Origin: an archaeon
Lineage (GTDB): Archaea; Asgardarchaeota; Thorarchaeia; Thorarchaeales; Thorarchaeaceae
Length of the DNA stretch: 64,000 nucleotides
Assembly: GCA_024275415.1 (NCBI GenBank)
Contig: JAJRZD010000091.1
Span: 1 to 64,000, forward strand
Direction: 5' to 3'
Shown: piece after piece, positions 42,899 to 50,908 of the stretch
Position numbering within the stretch: the first letter of the stretch is position 1
How the letters are laid out: each line of letters starts with the position of its first letter
Notes under the pieces: model-generated
Told to the model about the DNA's origin: nothing
The model's input: the letters and a program-made list of their open reading frames with translations, nothing else
Databases searched by the model: none
Program-made: the position numbers and the translations under genes

Positions 42899-43056
42899 CC
42901 TTGAAGCCCCTAAGCAGACCTCTATCGCATCCGTCGGCAAAATGCCCCTGATATAAGAGTGGCGTTTTCGACAATCAATTAGCGAAGTTTATTCTTTTTA
43001 TGCTATGGATAGGACTACGTGTCATCGCCTGTGTAAGGTCGTTTTGACTTGTTTGC

Positions 43057-44133
43057 TCAGATGGTGTACTCCTCATTGGATAACAGATGCACATTCCCAA
43101 CTCGTACGTTCTCAAGCCCACAATCCTTCGCCACTTTCAATGCCTCATCGGCATGTGTCCTGCTCGTCCGCGGAAGATCCGTCATGAAATGGCGCGGAGC
43201 AAAACCTAGAAGCGCAGTAGGGACTGAGGGATCGCAAACGCTGATGAATTCGCATAGGAGCGTGATCTCCTCCAGATCAATGTAACTTGGAATCAACAGG
43301 ATGCTGGCAACTAAGAACGTCTTCTCTTGTTCCTTCCCCATCTCTGCCAATCTCCTGAAATTGTTGAGCACTGCGACATTATCAGTTCCTGTCAGGGCCT
43401 TATAGAGGGATGGGGTTTTTGCCTTCAGGTCGAATTTGATGGTTCCTCCGCTTTCTATCACGACTGCTGCAATCTCGCTCAACCATTTTGATGAGATATT
43501 TCCATTCGTTTCATAGCAGACTGCAATCCCGCGTTCTGTGTACAGTATCTTTGAAGTATCGATGGAGTGCTGGGGGTTGCAAGAAGGATCCCCTCCAAAA
43601 TAGCATACACATGCGGTTCTGTCGTCTGCTGCTCTTGCAAGTTCTTGAGGCGTCATGAGCGGTCCCCCGTTCCGCATCATCTCTCGATAGCTTGCATTCT
43701 GACAGAATAGGCAATCGGAGTTGCAGGAGCCATAGAATACTGCAAGGTTCTTCAGTCGTTCTCGTTTCGTGCTAACATCATTGGATGAAGTCACCGGACA
43801 GACCCAGTCCGCAACGCAATTTGTAGGTAACGGGTCGAAATACCATGTCACTGGCACCGCATTACCATATCTGTCTTCGATACGTCCTTCTCTGACCTCT
43901 CGGTTATGACAAAAACCAATCCCCTCTTCTGAAGGCCTACAGTGCAATGCGCAGTCCGGGCAGACAACATCTCCTTCTTGAGGGGACTGTGGAACGAGAC
44001 CTGCTCTCCGACGTGTCGATCTGTGGATTTCATTAGAACGCCTATCGGACTCGTGGTTTGATGATATGCATCTGCCGCAGGCTCCTAATACCTTTGAGAC
44101 CAGTCGTTCGTTATGTTTGTCGCATCTCATCAT
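43057..44133 (-). CDS. Radical SAM protein (PflA/COG1180-like)
   Basis: A 358-residue radical SAM enzyme. The CxxxCxxC cluster motif is CNSDCLFC (Cys137, 141, 144). A Cys-rich N-terminal zone (CPDCALHC at 58-65, and FCHNREVREGRI) resembles the N-terminus of AmmeMemoRadiSam/PflA-like proteins of COG1180. YFGGDPSC and TNGNISSK are SAM-binding blocks. It is transcribed toward the hdrC gene and sits between two hdrBC pairs, so a role in Hdr cofactor or redox-protein modification is possible, but only from context. Starts ATG at 44133 or 44130. Confidence 0.82.
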   Translation of the reverse strand: MMRCDKHNERLVSKVLGACGRCISSNHESDRRSNEIHRSTRRRAGLVPQSPQEGDVVCPDCALHCRPSEEGIGFCHNREVREGRIEDRYGNAVPVTWYFDPLPTNCVADWVCPVTSSNDVSTKRERLKNLAVFYGSCNSDCLFCQNASYREMMRNGGPLMTPQELARAADDRTACVCYFGGDPSCNPQHSIDTSKILYTERGIAVCYETNGNISSKWLSEIAAVVIESGGTIKFDLKAKTPSLYKALTGTDNVAVLNNFRRLAEMGKEQEKTFLVASILLIPSYIDLEEITLLCEFISVCDPSVPTALLGFAPRHFMTDLPRTSRTHADEALKVAKDCGLENVRVGNVHLLSNEEYTI

Positions 44134-44235
44134 GCTCTATCTATCATCCTGTGGAGATGAGTGTTGCCGTTTCGGTTAACAATATTATGAAATGAATCTG
44201 CTATGTGGTAACGGATTTAAGGTCGAATACATAGC

Positions 44236-44811
44236 GTGAGTTATCGGTCGGTGGCCAATTTGACCAGTGCTGAAGAGAAAGTACCAATCGACATAGATAA
44301 TGTCGACCACGAGTTCGTTGCCCTGATAAAGAAGGCCGGAGGCCCCAATATACAGAGCTGCTTTCAATGCGGTACCTGTAGTGGTAGCTGTCCTGCGGGT
44401 GCGCGTACGAATTACCTTGTCCGAGGTATCATCCGCAAGGCGCTTCTTGGTCTGAAAGAAGAATGCATCTCGTCACCTGAACTCTGGTTCTGTACAACGT
44501 GCTATACCTGTACTGACAGGTGTCCACAGGATGTCCAACCCACAGAGGTGATCAAGGCCATCCGCAATATCGCAGTCCAGTCTGGGTATATGCTCGCACC
44601 GCATCAGAAAGTAGCACTCAATGTCTTGAAGACTGGTCATGCCGTCCCCTTGGGTGGTGAAACATGGGAAAAACTTCGTCAGAAGGTCGGTCTTGAAACA
44701 CGTCCACCCAACGCAAGCAGCCATCCTGATGCGATTGAGGAGATAGTGAAACTTGCAAAAGCTAGCGGCTTTGACAAGCTCGTAGCGGAGAAAGAAGAGA
44801 AAAAGGAGTGA
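44236..44811 (+). CDS. hdrC: Heterodisulfide reductase subunit C-like (HdrC), pair 2
   Basis: A 191-residue HdrC with two [4Fe-4S] sites: Cys42/45/48/52 (CFQCGTCSGSCP) and Cys86/89/92/96 (CTTCYTCTDRCP). It is closer in the C-terminal segment to pair 1 (LNVLKTGHAVPLG) than to pair 3. GTG at 44236 is assumed; a TATA-like GATTTAAG (about 44213-44220) and a TTAACAAT (44176-44183) lie upstream. It is divergent from the radical SAM gene and followed after five bases by hdrB. Confidence 0.9.
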   Translation: MSYRSVANLTSAEEKVPIDIDNVDHEFVALIKKAGGPNIQSCFQCGTCSGSCPAGARTNYLVRGIIRKALLGLKEECISSPELWFCTTCYTCTDRCPQDVQPTEVIKAIRNIAVQSGYMLAPHQKVALNVLKTGHAVPLGGETWEKLRQKVGLETRPPNASSHPDAIEEIVKLAKASGFDKLVAEKEEKKE

Positions 44812-44816
44812 ATTGA

Positions 44817-45761
44817 ATGGCGAAACAGAAGTTCATGCATTTCTTGGGATGTATCATCCCTCACAGGTATCCAAGCATCGAGAAAGCTGCAAGACTGGTC
44901 TTTGCTGACCTCGGCATCGAACTACTAGACATGGAGAAAGCATCCTGTTGTCCAGCCCCTGGCGTCTTCGGCTCTTTCGACAGGGTGACTTGGGCCACCA
45001 TTGCTGCACGGAACCTTACTATTGCCGAAGAAGCTGGCCATAATATCACGACCGGGTGCAATGGATGCTTCGCCAGCCTCTGGGATGCGAACCACGAACT
45101 CAAGCATGATGATGAACTCAGAGATGCCGTCAACGAGAACCTCGCAACTATCGACAGAGTGTTCAAGGGCACTGTCGAGGTCACACACTACGTGGACGCG
45201 CTCTATTCCGTCGCAGGACTCGAGAAGATTCGGGAAACCATAACCCGACCGTTCGACGGAGTACGAATGGCGCTACACCCAGGTTGCCATTGGATGAGGC
45301 CTAAAAACATAAAACAGAAGGACGATTCCGAGCGCCCCCATATCTTCAGGGATATCTGTGAGGCTTCGGGAGCCACATACGTCCCGTATAAGGATGAGTT
45401 AATCTGCTGTGGTGCAGGTGGGGCAGTACGGACTGCGGATGTCAAGACCGCACTTGATTTCACAAAACAGAAATTTGACAGTCTCTTGGAGGCCGGTGGT
45501 GCAGACATCATCGTGACACCATGTCCGTTCTGCGAGTTGCAGCTCGATCTCGGACAGGTGGAGATCCAGAAGCACTTTGAGGCAGAGTACCATTTCGACA
45601 TTATGCATGTGGTGGAGTTGCTGGCGCTGGCATTCGGGCATGAACCCGAGGAGTTCGGGTTGGCTACTCACCTACAGTACATGCAAAGGAAGAATGAGCC
45701 TGCATGGCAGGTGCTTGGCATCGAGCGACCAACAGCTGACGATGCCTCAGCCTCTGAATAG
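44817..45761 (+). CDS. hdrB: Heterodisulfide reductase subunit B-like (HdrB), pair 2
   Basis: A 314-residue HdrB with both CCG domains ([47 protein letters not shown] and PCPFCELQL). It contains a longer C-terminal tail than pair 1 (HLQYMQRKNEPAW). GGAGTGA precedes the ATG. It forms an operon with the preceding hdrC and ends two bases from the convergent small ORF at 45763. Confidence 0.9.
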   Translation: MAKQKFMHFLGCIIPHRYPSIEKAARLVFADLGIELLDMEKASCCPAPGVFGSFDRVTWATIAARNLTIAEEAGHNITTGCNGCFASLWDANHELKHDDELRDAVNENLATIDRVFKGTVEVTHYVDALYSVAGLEKIRETITRPFDGVRMALHPGCHWMRPKNIKQKDDSERPHIFRDICEASGATYVPYKDELICCGAGGAVRTADVKTALDFTKQKFDSLLEAGGADIIVTPCPFCELQLDLGQVEIQKHFEAEYHFDIMHVVELLALAFGHEPEEFGLATHLQYMQRKNEPAWQVLGIERPTADDASASE

Positions 45762-45762
45762 C

Positions 45763-46044
45763 CTACTCAAGACCAACTGTCCTTTGTCGGAGCCGTTGTC
45801 GTATTCCCTGACAACCTTGTAAGAAATATGTGCGTGGTATCTCTGAACCGGCCGGTTGTTTTTGCAACGGGGCGAACCTGACATCATCATTTCCCCGAAC
45901 CGCCAAGGACTCGTAGTTTTTATTCTCCTTGCCGTGTCCTAACTGCCGCTTGAAGCAGGTATCATATAACCCAGTGCCGAACAACATGGCAAGAAATAGC
46001 GATAGTAATCCCACAAACAAAATGATGATTAGTGTATCAGTCAA
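45763..46044 (-). CDS. Small single-pass membrane protein (uncertain)
   Basis: A 93-residue frame with one N-terminal hydrophobic helix (LIIILFVGLLSLFLAMLFGTG) and a basic, polar tail. It begins with TTG at 46044, with AGGA six bases upstream. The tail runs close to the hdrB stop and reads less like coding sequence (many Arg/Gln), so either the real protein is shorter or the frame is partly chance. No homologue family is recognised. Confidence 0.4.
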   Translation of the reverse strand: MTDTLIIILFVGLLSLFLAMLFGTGLYDTCFKRQLGHGKENKNYESLAVRGNDDVRFAPLQKQPAGSEIPRTYFLQGCQGIRQRLRQRTVGLE

Positions 46045-46191
46045 CTTCGTTCCTACACCTCATTGAGACCTTCTCTGTGAGTATATCGGTTTCATTGAAT
46101 ATATCACTTCGTCATATGCTTCATATGACACTAACGAAACAGGTCATTTATGGCTCATGTATGTGCTTGGAAACAGAAACTTCTCGTCATC

Positions 46192-46824
46192 CTAGTACTT
46201 GAACAATGGGTCAGCTGTCCTGATGATCTTTGCACTAGTTGGATTGAGCATGACCAGCTCCTCTGCATATCTCCGATTCCTGATCTGCAGAATCAACATT
46301 CCCGAGTTTTTTGAGATGTCCAACACCTTTATTGCGCGTTCCAGTTTTGTTGGCCCGCTAGCAACTCCCGTTATGACCAGACCAATTACACAGACAGCTA
46401 GTAAAATGATTAGCAATGGATCTAACGCGTTGTCAAGCGCATAGGACGCCACTAAAGACGCTCCCAATAATAATGCAAGGACGATAAGAAGCCCATTACA
46501 GAAGCCGCATGGCCCCCGCAACTTTGCAGTTTCCTCGAATGAAATCGCATGCCTTTCGCAGGTTGGGATTGTAATTCGCGTAACAGTGCTCCATCTTGGA
46601 GTCCGCCTGGTAAAGTTATGGTATCCGCCTCCGCCTATAGACCATGGATGACCACTTCCTACAAAGGAAATATGGCTGGTGTTTCGCTGTGCTTCCAATC
46701 GGTCACGCGCTGAGATCGCAGGAATAGTCCCCTCATCAGTCGCTGGCTCGTTGCATACTGGACATCTCATTGGCAGGTTTGGTCTTTGTCCCATCACCTG
46801 AATGATGTATTCTCTTTTATCCAA
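46192..46824 (-). CDS. Zinc-ribbon membrane protein of unknown function
   Basis: A 210-residue protein with an N-terminal CxxC (RCPVCNEPAT) and a later Cys-His pair (PTCERHA) that could form one zinc site. Two adjacent hydrophobic helices follow (GLLIVLALLLGASLVASYAL; LLIILLAVCVIGLVITGVA). The C-terminal region is a soluble beta/helical stretch (AIKVLDISKNSGMLILQIRNRRYAEELVMLNP) resembling a membrane-linked sensor domain. TTG at 46824 is the longest start; ATG at 46791 is the alternative. Function unknown. Confidence 0.65.
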   Translation of the reverse strand: MDKREYIIQVMGQRPNLPMRCPVCNEPATDEGTIPAISARDRLEAQRNTSHISFVGSGHPWSIGGGGYHNFTRRTPRWSTVTRITIPTCERHAISFEETAKLRGPCGFCNGLLIVLALLLGASLVASYALDNALDPLLIILLAVCVIGLVITGVASGPTKLERAIKVLDISKNSGMLILQIRNRRYAEELVMLNPTSAKIIRTADPLFKY

Positions 46825-46949
46825 CCTTCTTTGCCCCTACTCAGAGAAACCATGCTTTAGCACAATGGCATCATACACATGTACGAATGTATATCTTGCG
46901 AAATCGATGAACTATCTAGTATAAGGTTCCTGCCGGCAGTAATATGCGT

Positions 46950-47945
46950 TCACTCCTCGACTATGTGAATCATGTTCTCCCTTCCCTCCCTGAATCTCCT
47001 GATCAACCCCCGTTGTTCGAGTCCGGTGAGAATCATGCTGGCTAGGGACTGTGACATGTCAAGCTCGCGATAGATTTCCCTCTGTGGACATGAACCCCCC
47101 CTCTTGCTGAGGAATCTTAGGATATCATTCTCTTGTTGTGTCACTCCTCCTTGTGCGACTATTTTCGGAGTACGAATCGCTCTTATCATCCTTGGCGCCC
47201 TCTCTACGATAATGACTGCCATTGCTCCGCTCAGGACTGCAATGAGAAACAAGAGGATGTCATTTACACCATCATCGATATTCACATGCGTTCTCATAGG
47301 AATCCCATACTTCACGATATAGACCCGTTCCTGTCCTGGAAGAATCTGGTCTGCTTCCCAGACAAACACTAAACTCAGTCCATTGGTATGATTGCTTGTG
47401 GGACTCGGAAATAATGAAGGGCTCTCTGTGTCCAATACGGCGTGTTGGGGTAGGACTGCAACGAATTTGAATTGACGGAACTCGTGCAACGGCCGTACAT
47501 AGAATATCATGTTCTCCAAAGTAAGACCCCTTTCCTCAACAGATCCTAGTTGCTCCTGCAAGGTTTCACTCCTCATCTCAACAATCGTCAACAGGGAAGA
47601 ACCGGCATCCAACTGCACAGGTCCCAATGACACCAATGAGTACCTTTCTCTCTCCGAGTTGCTCGCCGAAACCGAGTTACCATCAACAGTAGCCCTGAGA
47701 ATCTCAATGCTGCGAACCTCAATTCGTATGTCAATGTTAGTAACAACTGCTGTTCCTGTATTCGTCACGTTGGCAGAGAAGATAATGTGACTTGTACCAT
47801 TGGCATTCATCCCGACCTCGATCACAACATCACTAAATAGTATGTCTGCATCTGTTGTCTGTGCATTCACAGAGGTTGGTGAAAAAAAGAATAACACTGC
47901 TATAACAAGCAGGATAGTAATCTTTTTTCTACCAACAGACATCAT
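46950..47945 (-). CDS. Signal-peptide membrane protein with C-terminal winged helix
   Basis: A 331-residue protein: signal peptide (KKITILLVIAVLFFFSPTSVNAQ), extracellular beta-sandwich-like region (about 30-220, NxT sites), a transmembrane helix (ILLFLIAVLSGAMAVIIVE), and a cytoplasmic winged helix (about 270-331: ENDILRFLSKRGG, REIYRELDMSQSLASMILTGLEQRGLI). This is an archaeal-type one-component membrane regulator, sensing outside and binding DNA inside. AAGGTGT lies eight bases before the ATG. The regulon is unknown; nearby surface genes are candidates. Confidence 0.75.
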   Translation of the reverse strand: MMSVGRKKITILLVIAVLFFFSPTSVNAQTTDADILFSDVVIEVGMNANGTSHIIFSANVTNTGTAVVTNIDIRIEVRSIEILRATVDGNSVSASNSERERYSLVSLGPVQLDAGSSLLTIVEMRSETLQEQLGSVEERGLTLENMIFYVRPLHEFRQFKFVAVLPQHAVLDTESPSLFPSPTSNHTNGLSLVFVWEADQILPGQERVYIVKYGIPMRTHVNIDDGVNDILLFLIAVLSGAMAVIIVERAPRMIRAIRTPKIVAQGGVTQQENDILRFLSKRGGSCPQREIYRELDMSQSLASMILTGLEQRGLIRRFREGRENMIHIVEE

Positions 47946-48024
47946 TTCATTGACACCTTATACTGCTCCACTAATATTCCTTTACAGTATCACTATTGGA
48001 GAGTTATTTACTCCCTTCTGGATG

Positions 48025-49314
48025 CTACCGTCGCTTGATTCCTATACCGATAAGTACCAGTGCTATCAAGCCAATGATCAATCCAGCGGATGTTTCTGTT
48101 GGAATCGGGATGGAATTATTATTGTCGATTGGTATTGGCGAAGCTGTTTCTATGAGTTTCATGGAGGGGTCGTGCAACAATGAGCCCCCGTCAAAATTGG
48201 AGTATGCCAGGAAAATCAGTAGCGCAGAACCGTCTGCCCAGTACGATGCAGAAACGTCAGTCGCTTTAGATGTCCCGTTGGGTAATGTCATGACAGCTTT
48301 ATCGACCCATCTATAGAATCCGCGAGTCACATTTGTAGTGGCATCAACTAGCGCTAGATCCTGTACATCTTTACCTTCCTTGTCCTCGAATCTCTCCCCC
48401 AAATCATCGCTTATCTCCCATGCGTCGTCAGAGTCAATCTCATGCTCTCCATCCTCCTCGTCTAGCTCAAACATATAATTGTCCCCGTCTTGAGCAAGAT
48501 CCTCTTGAAGATAGTTCAGAACTGCGACTTTTGATGTGTTAGACACGTAGGGGAAGTTCCCGATTTCGATGTCCACTTTGAGTTCCACACCACCAGAAAT
48601 TGTATAGTTTGCCTTTATTCCTTCATCATCGGTGACGGTTCCATTGTAGTCGTTCATGTAGATATGTGCATAGAACTGCATAGTCATCCCCTCGAACCTT
48701 TCTAGGTTGAGGACACCATATTCATCTCCTCCATCATCATCTGTGCTATTGTCATCGTCATCACCTTCGCCAAGGGCAAATTGGCTTCCCTCATCATCCT
48801 GCATGTATCCTGGCATCCAATCCTCGAACCAGCTATCATCCCAGTCCTCACCAGTCAGTCCGCCCTTCACATAGGATGCATAGACTTCGGTGTTGCGTCC
48901 CGTGCTATCAGTCACGGCACCTGTTATCAGATTCCAGTCAAATGCTTCAAGCGGGGCGAACTGCAGTGTTTCATTGATCTGGTACACACCATCCCCGTTA
49001 ATGTCCTCGAACTCAATGACCATTAGGTAACCAACCCTGAACCGTGCAAGGCTACCATTCTCGTCAGGAGTGTACCAGTATTGATACGAAGGTAGTTTCG
49101 GGTTCAATATGACAGTCATCACCTGTGTCTGTATCCATACTGTGCCATCTTCATCGCGTTCAAAGTCTGGCTCATGATCCTCGTTATCACCATCTGCGTC
49201 TGTGGTGTGGTCATCATCGTCCCCGGTGGTCTGGGCGTTCACCGTGACCCTTGATGATAGCAGGAGGACGAGCAGCAAAAGAACTAGGACTCTGGTTATC
49301 ATGGCATGTTTCAT
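48025..49314 (-). CDS. Secreted acidic surface protein with C-terminal anchor
   Basis: A 429-residue protein starting at ATG 49314; a TATA box (CATATATAATG, 49346-49356) gives transcript start near 49325, so the longer frame to 49383 is rejected. The signal peptide is HAMITRVLVLLLLVLLLSSRVTVNAQ. The mature part is very acidic: DDDD runs near residues 35-60 and 180-200, plus several more. It ends in IPTETSAGLIIGLIALVLIGIGIKRR (segment with Gly-rich helix and Arg tail), which looks like a C-terminal sorting or anchor signal. No family is recognised. The composition suits calcium or cation binding. Confidence 0.7.
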   Translation of the reverse strand: MKHAMITRVLVLLLLVLLLSSRVTVNAQTTGDDDDHTTDADGDNEDHEPDFERDEDGTVWIQTQVMTVILNPKLPSYQYWYTPDENGSLARFRVGYLMVIEFEDINGDGVYQINETLQFAPLEAFDWNLITGAVTDSTGRNTEVYASYVKGGLTGEDWDDSWFEDWMPGYMQDDEGSQFALGEGDDDDNSTDDDGGDEYGVLNLERFEGMTMQFYAHIYMNDYNGTVTDDEGIKANYTISGGVELKVDIEIGNFPYVSNTSKVAVLNYLQEDLAQDGDNYMFELDEEDGEHEIDSDDAWEISDDLGERFEDKEGKDVQDLALVDATTNVTRGFYRWVDKAVMTLPNGTSKATDVSASYWADGSALLIFLAYSNFDGGSLLHDPSMKLIETASPIPIDNNNSIPIPTETSAGLIIGLIALVLIGIGIKRR

Positions 49315-49345
49315 TATCCACTCACGAATACTATGTGTTAGGCTC

Positions 49346-49356
49346 CATATATAATG
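49346..49356 (-). promoter_or_regulatory. TATA box for the acidic surface protein gene
   Basis: CATATATAATG on the plus strand reads as a TATA box on the minus strand, about 26 bases before a predicted start near 49325 and 32-42 bases before the ATG at 49314. Confidence 0.55.
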
Positions 49357-49584
49357 TATATTCAGAAGAATGTTGAATTCCAAACCTTCTGGGATACCAT
49401 AGAGTTCAATGTAATAGGTTTTTCTCTATGAGGGTTCAAAACACTTCATTGAGCCTTATGACTTCTCTTGAATAACTTCTCGGTACTGGTTATTGGATCA
49501 CGCAACCCCTCTGTAGGAGATATCCTGAAGAAGAAGGGCGGCGTGCGGGGCGCTTCTGTGACAGGAACTAATGATATGAGAGGG

Positions 49585-49710
49585 CTATTTTGCTTTGTTT
49601 TTTGGTTTGACAGGAACCTCTGTCTGGCTCAAGTCATCCGACCGCGTGCTTTCCTCCCGTGATCTGATTCGTGTCAGATACGCACGCGCATAACGTCTAG
49701 CAGCCATCAT
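49585..49710 (-). CDS. 41-residue basic ORF
   Basis: Frame MMAARRYARAYLTRIR then a polar tail ending PKNKAK. AAGGAGT lies just before the ATG, and a TATA-like TTATATAG (about 49735-49742 on the minus strand) lies 25 bases upstream. The two signals conflict slightly: the TATA position would give a nearly leaderless transcript. Short and basic, it could be a real small nucleic-acid-binding peptide or a chance frame. Confidence 0.3.
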   Translation of the reverse strand: MMAARRYARAYLTRIRSREESTRSDDLSQTEVPVKPKNKAK

Positions 49711-50276
49711 GGTACTCCTTGTATCATGCCCGTGCTATATAACTCCCACAGCTTATCATCATAGAATAGGTTACATCTGACTACCATCCACTGTCAACAA
49801 TGATATAGAAACGACTTTCTGTTGTCAGCAGCTCAGTGTTAGTTTGCCTGTAATTCCATCTGGAAGACTGCACATTCTTGCAAGATTTAGAAGATGTGAT
49901 TTGTCTGTGACATCTTTTTTCTATGATTTCACTGTTGTTATGTGTGGCATAGTTTGGGTCTGCGCCCCTTTGAAGGCATCTGATCTAGTAATATTGCCAC
50001 ACAAGAAAGGCCGCAGGGGACGTAGTAAAGCAGTCAGTCATGGGGGCAATTGCAAGCACTACCGCAAAAGGATGGAGTGTTACGCATTGAATACTACACC
50101 AAACTGCATAGGCTGGGGCAACTCCGACACCATGCCATCTTCAGGAACATGCAACCGATGCTGGACGATGTTCAAGCCAAGAGAATCCTTTTACTCTCTC
50201 GTTTTTAGTACTACCTTCATTTTCTTGCCCAAGACTCATAACTGGATTGTGTAGTTCAGGCATGAGGAATATCGTT
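49711..50276. other. Long spacer with no well-supported gene
   Basis: A 566-base stretch. One plus-strand frame (49940-50254) encodes about 104 residues with several Cys (GGNCKHYRKRMECYAL, GTCNRCW) but poor overall coding character and no good ribosome site, so it is not called. It may be a decayed gene or a spacer. The acetyltransferase gene follows. Confidence 0.4.
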
Positions 50277-50813
50277 ATGATTGTTGGTAAGAAGGTCAGG
50301 CTCGTTCCATTGGACACCGAGAAGCATCTTGATTACATAATGGAGCACTTCAACAATCCTCAAATGCGGGTTTATCTTGGCGGATATATCCCTGTTTCCC
50401 GTAATGCTGAGAGAGAGTGGATTGAGGCAGCCGAAGAGAGTCTGAAAAAACGAACCGATTTCCATTTTGCCATTGAAACTCATCCGGATGGTAATATGAT
50501 TGGCACACTCGGACTACACGATGTGGACTGGCTTTCCCGTTCGTGTGTTTTGGGCATTGCTATCTATGAAGAGCAGAATTGGAGCAAGGGATACGGCACA
50601 GAGTCCATCCAGCTTCTTCTTGATTTTGGGTGGGCACATCTCAATATGCGTCGCATAGAACTCGGCGTACACGATCACAATCCCCGTGCAAGACATGTGT
50701 ACGAGAAGATAGGATTCAAGCACTATGGAACTGCTCATCAAAAATACTACATTGATGGGAGATATGTAGACACACATTACATGGAAATACTCCGAGAGCA
50801 AACAGCTAGTTAA
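50277..50813 (+). CDS. GNAT-family N-acetyltransferase (RimJ/RimL-like)
   Basis: A 178-residue acetyltransferase from the ATG at 50277, which has GAGGAAT eight bases upstream (two earlier Met codons at 50247 and 50262 are less likely). Motif: LGIAIYEEQNWSKGYGTESIQLLLDFGW (acetyl-CoA loop, Q/R-x-x-G-x-G/A), RRIELGVHDHNPRARHVYEKIGF and YYIDGRYVDTHYM. Similar to ribosomal/protein N-acetyltransferases. It is divergent in function from the following HdrA gene, with 95 bases between them. Substrate unknown. Confidence 0.87.
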   Translation: MIVGKKVRLVPLDTEKHLDYIMEHFNNPQMRVYLGGYIPVSRNAEREWIEAAEESLKKRTDFHFAIETHPDGNMIGTLGLHDVDWLSRSCVLGIAIYEEQNWSKGYGTESIQLLLDFGWAHLNMRRIELGVHDHNPRARHVYEKIGFKHYGTAHQKYYIDGRYVDTHYMEILREQTAS

Positions 50814-50908
50814 GTCTGGTCGTTTCTTGCTCCTCATAGAGCAATGACAAACATTTTATCATGCAAATAGCAAATGCGGAAGCTATCACCCGCGGAGTGA
50901 ACTCAGTA

